Assembly (NCBI GenBank): GCA_905193995.1
Contig: CAJJQT010000104.1
Span: forward strand, 1 to 7,000
Reading direction: 5' to 3'
DNA from: an uncultured Porphyromonadaceae bacterium
GTDB taxonomy: Bacteria > Bacteroidota > Bacteroidia > Bacteroidales > Muribaculaceae
DNA: 7,000 nt
Below the pieces are notes generated by a model, which was given only the letters and a program-made list of their open reading frames with translations, had not been told where the DNA came from and did no database searches. Positions 1 to 7,000 of this stretch are shown piece after piece. Within the stretch, counting starts at the first letter, position 1, and every line of letters starts with the position of its first letter. Both the position numbers and the translations under genes were made by a program.

Positions 1-2859
1 GCGATGACAGCGAATGCCGAGACATTCATCGGCGACCGCACGGACTTTCGCGACGAGACCATCTACTTCGCGATGACGACCCGTTTCTACGACGGAGACC
101 CCAAGAACAACGTGCTGTGCTGGGACGGGCAGGAAAACCAGATTAAGAACAACGACCCATGCTGGCGCGGTGACTTCGCCGGCCTTATCGAAAAGCTCGA
201 TTACATCAAGGCACTAGGCTTCACCGCCGTATGGATTACTCCCGTGGTTCAGAATGGATCGGGCTTCGACTACCACGGCTACCACGCCATGGACTTCAGT
301 CGCGTAGACCTCCGCTACGAAAGCCGAAAGGAATGGGGTTCGGCGCAGGACGTGGACTTCCAAGACCTTATCGATGCCGCGCACTCAAAGGGCATGAAAA
401 TCATCCTCGACATTGTGCTCCAGCATACCGGCAACTTCGGCGAGAACTACTTCTGCCACCTCTTCGACCGCGACCAGAACATCCGCAATCAGGCCGATAT
501 CACCGCCTGCCTCATCCCCGACGACCAGCGTCTCGGAGGAGCAAGCTACTGGGATCTGCCCAACGAGGGTCAGATAACCCAGTATAGCGAACGTTTCAAA
601 TACCTCAAGAACACCGACGGACAGAACCACGACAACAAAAACTACTGGCACCACGTGGCCAACGCATGGAACTGGGACGATCCCTCGCGCTGGTGGGGTC
701 AGATTGCCGGCGACTGCGTCGACCTCAACACCGAGCACCCGGCGGTCTACAACTATCTGATCGACTGCTATTCGAAATTCATCGAGATGGGCGTCGACGG
801 CTTCCGCATCGACACGGGCGGCCACATCTCGCGCCTTACGTTCAACAAGGCTTTCGTGCCGGGCCTGATGGTTGCGGCCGAGAAGTTCAAGGACCGCCGC
901 GGGGGCGCACCATTCTTCATGTACACCGAGGTCTGCGCCCGCGCCGAGGAAGTCATCTACCGCGGCCAGAACTACAATTGCTCGCCCTGCTTCTACACCT
1001 GGAAGGAAGCCAAGGACTATGCCTGGGACACCGACCCGACGACCTGGGACTCTCAGGTGATCATGGAAGGCGAATTCGGCACCCACATCAACGCCAAGTC
1101 GGTCCTGGCGCAGGCCAAGGACTATGCCGGCCACGCCTCGATGCCCCGCTCGAATAACGCCTGGCTGCAGGGCAACACCTACCACGAACCCGACTATTCG
1201 ATGTACTCGGGTCTGAACGTGATCGACTTCCCGATGCACTGGCGCTTCCGCGACGCCCGCAACGCCTTCAACGTCCGCTCCGAGGATGACCTCTACAACG
1301 ACGCCCGCTGGAATGTCGTATACGTCGACTCGCACGACTACGGCCCCAACGGCAACGACCGCTGCCGCTTCTCGTGGGGTCAGGAGGCCTGGGCCGAGAA
1401 CCTGGCGCTGATGTTCACCTGGCGCGGCATCCCCTGCATCTACTATGGCTCGGAGATCGAGTTCCGTGCCGGCAAGACCATCGACGAAGGCGCCAACATG
1501 GCCCTCAAGGAAGGCGGCCGAGCCTACTTCGGCGGCTACATCGAGGGTTCGGTCAAGGTCAATGACTTCGCCGACTACACCGCAGCCACCGGCAACATGG
1601 CCGCCACGCTGAGCCATCCGCTGGCGCTCCACATACAGCGCCTCAACCGCATCCGCGCCGCCGTGCCGGCTCTGCGCAAGGGTCAGTACTCGACCGAGGG
1701 CTGCTCGGGCGGCATGGCCTTCAAGCGCCGCTATACCGACGCCACAACCGATTCATACGCCCTGGTGACGATCAGCGGCAACGCCACATTCACCGGCGTG
1801 CTCAACGGCACGTACACCGACGCCGTCACCGGCGACGTAGTCAAGGTAACCGACGGCACCCTCACCGCCACGTGCTCCGGCAAGGGCAACATGCGCGTCT
1901 ACGTCCTCTCGACCGACCGGACTCCGGCTCCCGGCAAGGTCGGCGACGACGGCAAATATCTCTATACCACATCGCCTGTCAATGTTCCGCAGGCCGGCTA
2001 CGACGGCAATGAGGAACCCGAGGACCTGCTGACCGTCCGCGACTCGTCGGGTCCCGTCGTCATCGGCCCCGACGAACCCGAAGTGCCCGTAGCTCCCGCC
2101 ATGGCCAAGGGCGAGCAGGCCGTATTCTTCGAGACGACCAACGGCTGGGCCAACGTCAACGCCTGGATCTGGAGCGGCGCCCGGAACTTCACCGGAGGCA
2201 CCTGGCCCGGCCAGGTTCTCACATATCTCGGTAACAAAGTGTGGAAGTGGAACTTCACCGGCACCGGCAAGGTAGCGGGCAAGGTGATCTTCAACAACGG
2301 AGCCGCCCAGACCTCGTCGGACGGCTGGGAATACGTCAACGGAGGCTACTACAACGCCGATGGCTACGTCCGCACCATCGAGGGCGCGGGTAATATCGAC
2401 GATCCCGAACCGCCCGTAGGCGATCTGACCTACACAGCTTACTTCCGCAATAGCGCCGGCTGGCCCGCTGTCTATGCCTGGATCTGGGACGCGGCCCACG
2501 GCGACCGCAACTACACCGGCGGCACATGGCCCGGCAAGAAGGTAGAGCTTGACGCAGAAAGCGGCATGTACCGCATCACCGTCCAGGTCGCCGATTCCGA
2601 CCCGTCCATGAAAATCATCTTCAGCAACGGCTCGGGTACACAGACCTCCAACCAAGATTTCTACCACAACGGCATCTATGACCACACCGGCTTCACCGGC
2701 ACCTACGCGGAGGGTATCGCCGACATAGAAGCTGACGGCACCGCCGCCGCTCCCGTCTACTACAATCTGCAGGGCATACGCATCGACGAAGCCCCGGTCC
2801 CGGGCAGCCTGTATATCCTCCGTCGGGGCACCCGGGCCACAAAAGTATACGTGAAATGA
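1..2859 (+). CDS. Secreted GH13 alpha-amylase-type glycosidase with two CBM26-like starch-binding modules (5' partial)
   Basis: This enzyme is predicted to cleave alpha-1,4-glucan bonds in starch or glycogen outside the cytoplasm. Residues are counted from the first visible Met at base 4. The four GH13 regions are present: DIVLQH (136-141), GFRID (266-270, nucleophile D270), YTEV (307-310, acid/base E309) and DSHD (442-445, D445). The barrel spans about 15-560 and a domain C-like beta region about 568-638. A Pro/acidic linker (about 660-700) leads to two related modules at about 705-789 and 808-893. These share AWIW, the FTGGTWPG/YTGGTWPG motif and a KVIF/KIIF strand, typical of CBM26-like starch binding. 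A tail with YNLQG and a final KVYVK follows (917-951). The frame is open to base 1, there is no signal peptide, and the first residues already look internal, so the true start lies upstream. The family call is firm. Exact specificity (amylase, neopullulanase-like or other) cannot be read here. It ends just before a strong terminator. Confidence 0.93.
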   Translation, partial: AMTANAETFIGDRTDFRDETIYFAMTTRFYDGDPKNNVLCWDGQENQIKNNDPCWRGDFAGLIEKLDYIKALGFTAVWITPVVQNGSGFDYHGYHAMDFSRVDLRYESRKEWGSAQDVDFQDLIDAAHSKGMKIILDIVLQHTGNFGENYFCHLFDRDQNIRNQADITACLIPDDQRLGGASYWDLPNEGQITQYSERFKYLKNTDGQNHDNKNYWHHVANAWNWDDPSRWWGQIAGDCVDLNTEHPAVYNYLIDCYSKFIEMGVDGFRIDTGGHISRLTFNKAFVPGLMVAAEKFKDRRGGAPFFMYTEVCARAEEVIYRGQNYNCSPCFYTWKEAKDYAWDTDPTTWDSQVIMEGEFGTHINAKSVLAQAKDYAGHASMPRSNNAWLQGNTYHEPDYSMYSGLNVIDFPMHWRFRDARNAFNVRSEDDLYNDARWNVVYVDSHDYGPNGNDRCRFSWGQEAWAENLALMFTWRGIPCIYYGSEIEFRAGKTIDEGANMALKEGGRAYFGGYIEGSVKVNDFADYTAATGNMAATLSHPLALHIQRLNRIRAAVPALRKGQYSTEGCSGGMAFKRRYTDATTDSYALVTISGNATFTGVLNGTYTDAVTGDVVKVTDGTLTATCSGKGNMRVYVLSTDRTPAPGKVGDDGKYLYTTSPVNVPQAGYDGNEEPEDLLTVRDSSGPVVIGPDEPEVPVAPAMAKGEQAVFFETTNGWANVNAWIWSGARNFTGGTWPGQVLTYLGNKVWKWNFTGTGKVAGKVIFNNGAAQTSSDGWEYVNGGYYNADGYVRTIEGAGNIDDPEPPVGDLTYTAYFRNSAGWPAVYAWIWDAAHGDRNYTGGTWPGKKVELDAESGMYRITVQVADSDPSMKIIFSNGSGTQTSNQDFYHNGIYDHTGFTGTYAEGIADIEADGTAAAPVYYNLQGIRIDEAPVPGSLYILRRGTRATKVYVK

Positions 2860-2866
2860 AAATATT

Positions 2867-2913
2867 AACGGAGTGAAGGCGTCGCGCCTTCACTCCGTTT
2901 GCATTTTAATTTT
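2867..2913 (+). terminator. Intrinsic terminator after the amylase gene
   Basis: A perfect 15-bp inverted repeat (2867-2881 with 2885-2899) closes on a 3-nt loop (2882-2884). The inner arms read GGAGTGAAGGCG and CGCCTTCACTCC. A T-rich stretch follows directly on the + strand. The hairpin starts 7 nt after the amylase stop codon, where a Rho-independent terminator is expected. The lower strand reads T-poor past the stem, so it acts mainly for + strand transcripts. The inner sequence recurs in shortened form at the end of nadB. Confidence 0.88.
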
Positions 2914-2933
2914 CAATTTTTAATTTTTATTAG
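2902..2933. repeat. AT-rich low-complexity spacer (AATTTT-like units)
   Basis: This short stretch is almost wholly A and T, built from imperfect repeats of AATTTT, in sharp contrast to the GC-rich genes on both sides. It supplies the T-rich segment after the terminator hairpin and the AT-rich upstream part of the nadB promoter. No gene or RNA structure is apparent in it. Confidence 0.6.
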
Positions 2934-2941
2934 TATTTTTG
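2911..2941 (+). promoter_or_regulatory. Bacteroidota-type promoter for nadB
   Basis: TATTTTTG at 2934-2941 matches the Bacteroidota primary-sigma -7 consensus TAnnTTTG exactly. A TTTC at 2911-2914, 19 nt upstream, is a three-of-four match to the -33 TTTG element. Transcription would begin at about 2947-2949, leaving a leader of roughly 17-19 nt before the nadB ATG. The boxes are seen in the sequence. The start point is inferred from the usual spacing. Confidence 0.7.
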
Positions 2942-2965
2942 CGGTGCGAAGAAATAGAGAAAACA

Positions 2966-4537
2966 ATGACCTACGAATATGATTTTCTCGTGATCGGCTC
3001 GGGTATAGCCGGCATGAGTTTCGCCCTGAAGGCCGCTTCCAAAGGCCGCGTGGCCCTGGTGTGCAAGACAACCCTCGACGAGGCCAACACGGCCCTGGCC
3101 CAGGGCGGCGTCGCTTCGGTGACCAACCTCGAAGTCGACGACTTCGACAAACACATCCACGACACCATGGTGGCCGGCGACTGGCTCAGCGACCCCGCAG
3201 CAGTCGAGAAAGTGGTCAAGGGTGCCCCCGATGGCATACGCTTCCTGATCGAGAACGGTGTCAACTTCGACCGCCGCGACGACGGCAGCTTCGATCTGCA
3301 CCGTGAGGGCGGCCATTCGGAATTCCGCATTCTTCACCACGCCGACAACACCGGCTTCGAGATTCAGCGAGGACTCATCGAGGCCGTGCGCCGCAATCCC
3401 AACATCGACATATTCGAGAACCACTTCGCTATCGAGATCATAACCCAGCACCATCTGGGCCGCATCGTCACCCGACGCACCCCCGACATCACCTGCTACG
3501 GCGCCTACGTGCTCGACCAGCAGAGCGGCCGCGTCGACAAGTTCCTGTCGCGTATCACCGTCATGTCGACCGGCGGCGCCGGAGCCGTCTACCAGACAAC
3601 CACCAACCCCCTGGTGGCCACCGGCGACGGTATCGCCATGGTCTACCGCGCAAAAGGTACCGTCAAGGACATGGAATTCATCCAGTTCCACCCCACGGCC
3701 CTGTTCCATCCCGGCGACCGACCGTCGTTCCTGATCACGGAGGCCATGCGCGGCTACGGTGCCGTGCTGCGCAACTTGCGCGGCGAGGAATTCATGCACA
3801 AGTACGATACGCGCCTGTCGCTCGCCCCGCGCGACATCGTGGCCCGCGCCATCGACTCCGAAATGAAGCTCCACGGCGACGACCATGTGTACCTCGACGT
3901 CACACACAAGGATCCCGAAGAGACGCGCCGCCACTTCCCCAACATATATCAGCACTGTCTCGAACTCGGCATCGACATCACCAAGGACTACATACCCGTG
4001 GCGCCGGCCGCCCACTACCTATGCGGCGGCATCAAGGTCGACCTCGACGGCCAGTCGTCGATTGACCGCCTCTACGCCCTGGGCGAGTGCTCGTGCACGG
4101 GCCTTCACGGCGGCAACCGTCTGGCATCGAACTCGCTGATCGAGGCCGTCGTCTACGCCGACGCAGCCGCCCGTCACGCCACAGCCCGCATCGGCGGCAT
4201 AGCGTTGCGCACCGACGTGCCCGACTGGAACGACGAGGGCACCCGCCACCCCGAAGAGATGGTGCTCATCACCCAGAGCATCCGCGAGGTCAACCAGATC
4301 ATGGGCACCTACGTAGGTATCGTGCGCTCCAACCTGCGCCTCGACCGTGCCTGGAACCGCCTCGACATCCTCTACGAAGAGACCGAGCGCCTGTTCAAGT
4401 GCTCCAAGGCCAGCCGCGAGATCTGCGAGCTGCGCAACATCATCAACGTCGGCTACCTGATCATGCGCCAGGCCAAGGAGCGCAAGGAATCGCGCGGCCT
4501 CCACTACACCATCGACTACCCGCCCCGAAAGGAGTGA
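2966..4537 (+). CDS. nadB: L-aspartate oxidase
   Basis: NadB is the FAD enzyme that oxidises L-aspartate to iminoaspartate, which NadA condenses with dihydroxyacetone phosphate to make quinolinate for de novo NAD synthesis. It acts in the cytoplasm. The 523-residue product has the N-terminal FAD dinucleotide motif GSGIAG (11-16), the NTALAQGGVA segment (41-50), REGGHSEFRILHH (113-125), QFHPTAL (240-246), RDIVARAID (289-297), HYLCGG (350-355) and NRLASNSLIEA (384-394). His242, Arg289, His350 and Arg385 fall where the active-site residues of the E. coli enzyme lie. A helical C-terminal domain follows from about 425. Length is normal for the family. ATG 2966 is preferred to an in-frame TTG at 2939 because that TTG lies inside the -7 box. 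Succinate dehydrogenase and fumarate reductase flavoproteins are related, but the motifs and length favour NadB. No nadA or nadC is in view. The stop codon lies inside a palindrome shared with the upstream terminator. Confidence 0.96.
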   Translation: MTYEYDFLVIGSGIAGMSFALKAASKGRVALVCKTTLDEANTALAQGGVASVTNLEVDDFDKHIHDTMVAGDWLSDPAAVEKVVKGAPDGIRFLIENGVNFDRRDDGSFDLHREGGHSEFRILHHADNTGFEIQRGLIEAVRRNPNIDIFENHFAIEIITQHHLGRIVTRRTPDITCYGAYVLDQQSGRVDKFLSRITVMSTGGAGAVYQTTTNPLVATGDGIAMVYRAKGTVKDMEFIQFHPTALFHPGDRPSFLITEAMRGYGAVLRNLRGEEFMHKYDTRLSLAPRDIVARAIDSEMKLHGDDHVYLDVTHKDPEETRRHFPNIYQHCLELGIDITKDYIPVAPAAHYLCGGIKVDLDGQSSIDRLYALGECSCTGLHGGNRLASNSLIEAVVYADAAARHATARIGGIALRTDVPDWNDEGTRHPEEMVLITQSIREVNQIMGTYVGIVRSNLRLDRAWNRLDILYEETERLFKCSKASREICELRNIINVGYLIMRQAKERKESRGLHYTIDYPPRKE

Positions 4538-4555
4538 AGGCGTCCACGCCTTCGC
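4531..4555 (+). repeat. Degenerate second copy of the GGAGTGAAGGCGTC palindrome at the nadB 3' end
   Basis: The 14 bases GGAGTGAAGGCGTC at 4531-4544 are identical to 2870-2883 in the amylase terminator, and CGCCTTC follows in both. Here the stem pairs 4534-4542 with 4547-4555, nine pairs including one T-G wobble, around a short loop. The outer arm has decayed (GCAG where ACTCC would complete the stem). No T tract follows, so terminator strength is doubtful. The nadB stop TGA (4535-4537) is part of the left arm. Confidence 0.7.
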
Positions 4556-4559
4556 AGAC

Positions 4560-4587
4560 TTCCACACGATTTGGCAGATTTGTGGAA
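4560..4587. promoter_or_regulatory. Inverted repeat around the SDR promoter -33 box (possible operator)
   Basis: TTCCACA (4560-4566) and its exact reverse complement TGTGGAA (4581-4587) flank a 14-nt centre that holds the TTTG -33 box at 4570-4573. GATTTG also occurs twice, at 4568-4573 and 4577-4582. The placement would suit a dimeric repressor or activator site, but a 7-bp arm in a short AT-rich spacer could arise by chance. No regulator gene is visible nearby. Confidence 0.3.
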
Positions 4588-4601
4588 AAATGGTAAATTT
4601 G
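4570..4601 (+). promoter_or_regulatory. Bacteroidota-type promoter for the SDR-phoH-purC cluster
   Basis: TAAATTTG at 4594-4601 matches the -7 consensus TAnnTTTG exactly. TTTG at 4570-4573 matches the -33 element, with a 20-nt spacer, which is near the usual distance for this phylum. The predicted transcription start is about 4606-4609, so the mRNA leader before ATG 4617 would be only about 8-11 nt. This is the best promoter in the window and probably serves all three downstream genes. Confidence 0.75.
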
Positions 4602-4616
4602 TAAAATTTTTCACAG

Positions 4617-5396
4617 ATGGCTAAGTCAGTATTCATAACCGGAGGCGCCTCGGGCATCGGCGCGGCGGCTGTCAGGACATTTGCCGCGGCAGGCTGGCGC
4701 GTGACTTTCATGGACATACACCCCAAAGAAGCCAAGCAGCTCATAGGCGGCATCGAGTCGGCCGAGCCGGTCTGCTTCTTCGAGGGTTCGACCCGCGACC
4801 GTGCCCATCTCGACGCGGCCCTGGAGCTCGCAGCCGACGAGACCGGAGCTGTCGACGCCGTCTTTGCCAATGCCGGCATACACCGCCGCAACACCATCAT
4901 CGACATTACGCCCGACGAGCTCGACGAACTCATCCAGACCAACATTGTCGGAACTGTCAACACCATCCAGGCCGCCATCCCCTATCTGGCCAACGCAGCC
5001 GACAGCGGCAGCGGGCAGGCCGCAATCGTGATCAACGCCTCCGAGCAGGCTTTCGTCGGCAAAGCCGGCAACTGCGGCTACGGCCTCACCAAGGGCGCCC
5101 TGGCTCAGCTCACGCGCAGCGCCGCCATCGACCTGGCCCATCTGGGTATCCGCGTCAACGCCGTGTGTCCGTCGACGGTCGACACTCCGTTGATGGACCG
5201 CGCCCTGGCTCATGCCGCCGGAGGCCGCTCCGACGCCATAGCCCGCCTGCGCGCCGACGAGGACGCCCTCTTCCTGCGCGGCACGGTCGGACGCCCCGGC
5301 GAAGTGGCCGCCATGGTCGAATTTCTTGCATCGGACCGCGCCGGATTCTGCACCGGAGGCCTGTATCCCGTCGACGGAGGCTACACCGCCCGATAG
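4617..5396 (+). CDS. Classical short-chain dehydrogenase/reductase, substrate unknown
   Basis: This 259-residue protein is a cytoplasmic NAD(P)-dependent oxidoreductase of the classical SDR family, at the family's normal length. It shows the cofactor motif TGGASGIG (8-15), NAG (85-87), and the catalytic tetrad Asn109, Ser142, Tyr155 and Lys159 in the YGLTK motif. A CPSTVDTPL segment lies at 184-192, and the C-terminal GGLYPVDGGYTAR ends the fold. Asp33 at the end of the second beta strand suggests preference for NAD(H) over NADP(H), by the family rule. The substrate cannot be inferred: such sequences are often labelled 3-oxoacyl-ACP reductase or glucose dehydrogenase on weak grounds. The ATG is supported by the promoter 16 nt upstream and by the immediate start of the Rossmann beta strand. 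It leads the likely SDR-phoH-purC transcript, with 23 nt to phoH. Confidence 0.92.
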   Translation: MAKSVFITGGASGIGAAAVRTFAAAGWRVTFMDIHPKEAKQLIGGIESAEPVCFFEGSTRDRAHLDAALELAADETGAVDAVFANAGIHRRNTIIDITPDELDELIQTNIVGTVNTIQAAIPYLANAADSGSGQAAIVINASEQAFVGKAGNCGYGLTKGALAQLTRSAAIDLAHLGIRVNAVCPSTVDTPLMDRALAHAAGGRSDAIARLRADEDALFLRGTVGRPGEVAAMVEFLASDRAGFCTGGLYPVDGGYTAR

Positions 5397-5419
5397 AACC
5401 TCTTAAAATCCTCAGACCA

Positions 5420-6430
5420 ATGATTGAACGCATAATACTGATCGACAACGCCGATCCCGTCAACTTCTACGGCGTCAACAACGCCAACATGCACCTGATC
5501 CGCAATCTCTTCCCGAAGCTGCGCATCGCGGCCCGCGGTTCGGTGATTAAGGTCATCGGCGAGGACAGCGAGACAGCCGAGTTCGAGCGCAAGATCAAGG
5601 AGCTCGAGGAATACACCGCCCGCTACAATTCGCTTACCGAGGACGTAATCCTCGACATCGTCAAGGGCGACGCTCCCAAGGAGATCAAGAAGGACAGCGT
5701 CATCATCTACGGTCTGAGCGGCCGTCCCATACAGGGCCGCACGCCCAACCAGCAGAAGCTGGTCGAGGAATTCAGCCGCAACGACCTCACCTTCGCCCTC
5801 GGCCCCGCCGGCACGGGCAAGACCTACATAGCCATCGCCCTGGCCGTGCGGGCCCTCAAGAACAAGGAGGTGCGCAAGATCATACTGTCGCGCCCGGCTG
5901 TAGAGGCCGGCGAGAAGCTCGGCTTCCTGCCCGGCGACATGAAGGACAAGATCGATCCGTACCTGCAGCCCCTCTACGATGCGCTGGAGGACATGATACC
6001 GCCCGTGAAGCTGCGCGAGTACATGGAGTCGAAGGTCATACAGATAGCCCCTTTGGCCTTCATGCGCGGCCGCACGCTCAACGACGCCGTCATCGTGCTC
6101 GACGAGGCCCAGAACACCACCACGCATCAGATCAAGATGTTTCTCACGCGACTGGGGATGAACGCCAAGATGATCGTCACCGGCGACGTCACGCAGATCG
6201 CCCTGCCGCGCTCGACGCAGTCGGGACTTGTACGCGCCCTGCGCGTACTCGACGGCGTTGCCGGAGTGGGCCGAGTCGAATTCGGCAAGAAGGATATCGT
6301 GCGCCACGCCCTGGTGCAGCGTATCGTCGAGGCCTACGAGAAGGCCGAGGCCGCCGAAGAGCAGGCCCGCCTGCAGGCAGCGGCCGAAGCCAGCACCGCC
6401 GATTCAGAAGAAATTTCCAACAACCAATAG
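5420..6430 (+). CDS. phoH: PhoH family ATPase
   Basis: The 336-residue product belongs to the cytoplasmic PhoH family of P-loop ATPases, proposed to work in RNA metabolism. Its precise role is not settled. An N-terminal region (about 1-105) with a KH-like alpha/beta pattern ([24 protein letters not shown] at 42-65, given here as a span) precedes the ATPase core. Walker A is GPAGTGKT (128-135), Walker B is VIVLDEAQN (224-232, D228 and E229), and TGDVTQI (254-260) and the S157-R158-P159 loop are also typical. The last 30 residues are rich in Ala and Glu and look like a disordered or helical tail. The frame stays open 85 codons upstream, but that stretch is the SDR gene read out of frame. ATG 5420 gives the usual N-terminus for PhoH of this group. 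YbeY, often next to phoH in other phyla, is not adjacent. purC follows after 8 nt. Confidence 0.93.
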   Translation: MIERIILIDNADPVNFYGVNNANMHLIRNLFPKLRIAARGSVIKVIGEDSETAEFERKIKELEEYTARYNSLTEDVILDIVKGDAPKEIKKDSVIIYGLSGRPIQGRTPNQQKLVEEFSRNDLTFALGPAGTGKTYIAIALAVRALKNKEVRKIILSRPAVEAGEKLGFLPGDMKDKIDPYLQPLYDALEDMIPPVKLREYMESKVIQIAPLAFMRGRTLNDAVIVLDEAQNTTTHQIKMFLTRLGMNAKMIVTGDVTQIALPRSTQSGLVRALRVLDGVAGVGRVEFGKKDIVRHALVQRIVEAYEKAEAAEEQARLQAAAEASTADSEEISNNQ

Positions 6431-6438
6431 CATACACA

Positions 6439-7000
6439 ATGCAAGCAACGCTTACCACTACTGATTTCCACTTTCCCGGCCAGATGAGCCTCTACCACGG
6501 GAAAGTACGCGACGTGTACAACATCGGCGACACCACCCTGGTGATGGTGGCCACCGACCGCATCTCGGCCTTCGACGTCGTCCTGCCCAAAGGCATACCC
6601 TTCAAGGGTCAGGTCCTGAACCAGATCGCGGCATACTTCCTCGACGCCACCTCGGCCGAGGTGCCCAACTGGAAGATCGCCGTTCCCGACCCGATGGTGA
6701 CCGTCGGCTACCGCTGCGAGGGCTTCAAGGTGGAGATGATCATCCGCGGCTACCTCGCAGGCAGCGCCTGGCGCGAGTATGCCGCCGGCGCACGCGAGAT
6801 ATGCGGCGTGAAGCTGCCCGAAGGCCTGCACGAGAACGAGCGCCTGCCCGAGCCCATCATCACTCCCACCACGAAGGCCGATGCCGGACACGACATGAAC
6901 ATCTCGCGCCGGGAGATCATCGAGCAGGGTATCGTGAGCGAGGCCGACTACGACGTCATGGAGGACTACACCCGCCGCCTCTTTGCCATCGGTACCCGCA
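6439..7000 (+). CDS. purC: Phosphoribosylaminoimidazole-succinocarboxamide synthase (SAICAR synthetase), 3' partial
   Basis: PurC joins CAIR and L-aspartate with ATP to form SAICAR in purine nucleotide synthesis, in the cytoplasm. The 187 visible codons run without a stop to the window end. They include GKVRDVY (21-27), the ATP-binding start of the fold, [13 protein letters not shown] (38-50), GQVLNQIA (57-64), [14 protein letters not shown] (98-111), and [10 protein letters not shown] with GHD (139-152), all hallmarks of the family. Bacteroidota PurC is about 310-320 residues from memory, so roughly 40 percent is missing downstream. ATG 6439 is chosen over Met16 because TDFHFPGQ before GKVRD fits the N-terminus known in this phylum. 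The leader is A-rich (ACACA) without a clear Shine-Dalgarno. The 8-nt gap to phoH and lack of any terminator indicate co-transcription. Confidence 0.96.
   Translation, partial: MQATLTTTDFHFPGQMSLYHGKVRDVYNIGDTTLVMVATDRISAFDVVLPKGIPFKGQVLNQIAAYFLDATSAEVPNWKIAVPDPMVTVGYRCEGFKVEMIIRGYLAGSAWREYAAGAREICGVKLPEGLHENERLPEPIITPTTKADAGHDMNISRREIIEQGIVSEADYDVMEDYTRRLFAIGTR

Noticed and set aside
385..1632. Long open frame on the - strand inside the amylase gene (415 codons)
   Set aside because: It is antisense to a gene with clear GH13 motifs. The Val/Ala/Gly/Asp-rich, motif-free product is what GC-rich codon bias produces on the opposite strand.
1..2859. Possible polysaccharide utilisation locus
   Set aside because: Only a single amylase is visible. 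No susC, susD or regulator gene lies in the window and the next gene is nadB, so a PUL cannot be claimed from this sequence.
2939..2965. Alternative TTG start for nadB
   Set aside because: The TTG lies within the -7 promoter box, upstream of the expected transcription start. ATG 2966 immediately precedes the FAD-binding strand.
2930..4015. Long open frame on the - strand across the nadB promoter and gene (361 codons)
   Set aside because: It runs antisense to nadB, is compositionally biased with no recognisable domain, and would extend through the nadB promoter.
4528..4536. AAAGGAG looked like a strong Shine-Dalgarno sequence at the end of nadB
   Set aside because: No usable start codon with an open frame lies at proper distance downstream, and the bases belong to the repeated palindrome. 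The SDR gene starts about 80 nt later.
5165..5419. N-terminal extension of phoH overlapping the SDR gene
   Set aside because: These 85 codons are Arg/Pro-rich and are the SDR gene read in another frame. ATG 5420 already gives a normal PhoH N-terminus.
5381..6307. - strand open frame opposite phoH (308 codons)
   Set aside because: It is antisense to a PhoH gene with intact Walker motifs and shows no motif of its own.

Overview
The window looks like a chromosomal segment from a GC-rich member of the Bacteroidales. A gut Muribaculaceae-like or related lineage is my best guess, not a determination. Three things point there. Both visible promoters carry the Bacteroidota -7 box TAnnTTTG. Gene starts have A-rich leaders and lack clear Shine-Dalgarno sequences. 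The secreted amylase has tandem starch-binding modules and a C-terminal tail of a kind I associate with Bacteroidales exported proteins. The coding DNA is GC-rich by eye, and the two longest spacers are strongly AT-rich.

Layout, all on the + strand. (1) 1-2859: the 3' part of a large GH13 alpha-amylase-type glycosidase, with a complete catalytic barrel, domain C, a Pro/acidic linker, two CBM26-like starch-binding repeats and the C-terminal tail. Its start lies upstream of the window. (2) 2867-2930: a strong intrinsic terminator hairpin followed by a T-rich, AT-repeat spacer. (3) 2934-2941: a Bacteroidota promoter driving nadB (2966-4537), L-aspartate oxidase of NAD synthesis. (4) 4531-4616: a spacer with a degenerate second copy of the terminator palindrome, a small inverted repeat and a well-spaced promoter. 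(5) 4617-5396: a classical short-chain dehydrogenase/reductase of unknown substrate. (6) 5420-6430: a PhoH-family ATPase. (7) 6439-7000: purC, SAICAR synthetase of purine synthesis, cut by the window end.

The amylase and nadB are probably separate transcription units, divided by the terminator and the nadB promoter. The SDR, phoH and purC genes are closely spaced (23 and 8 nt), share one strand and have no visible internal terminator, so they are likely co-transcribed from the promoter before the SDR gene. The content is mostly housekeeping metabolism beside one secreted polysaccharide-degrading enzyme. I see no mobile element, CRISPR array, RNA gene or defence system, and no clear case for an undescribed system. 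The points most worth a second look are the shared palindrome at the 3' ends of two neighbouring genes, the modular C-terminus of the amylase, and the promoter with an inverted repeat upstream of the SDR gene.
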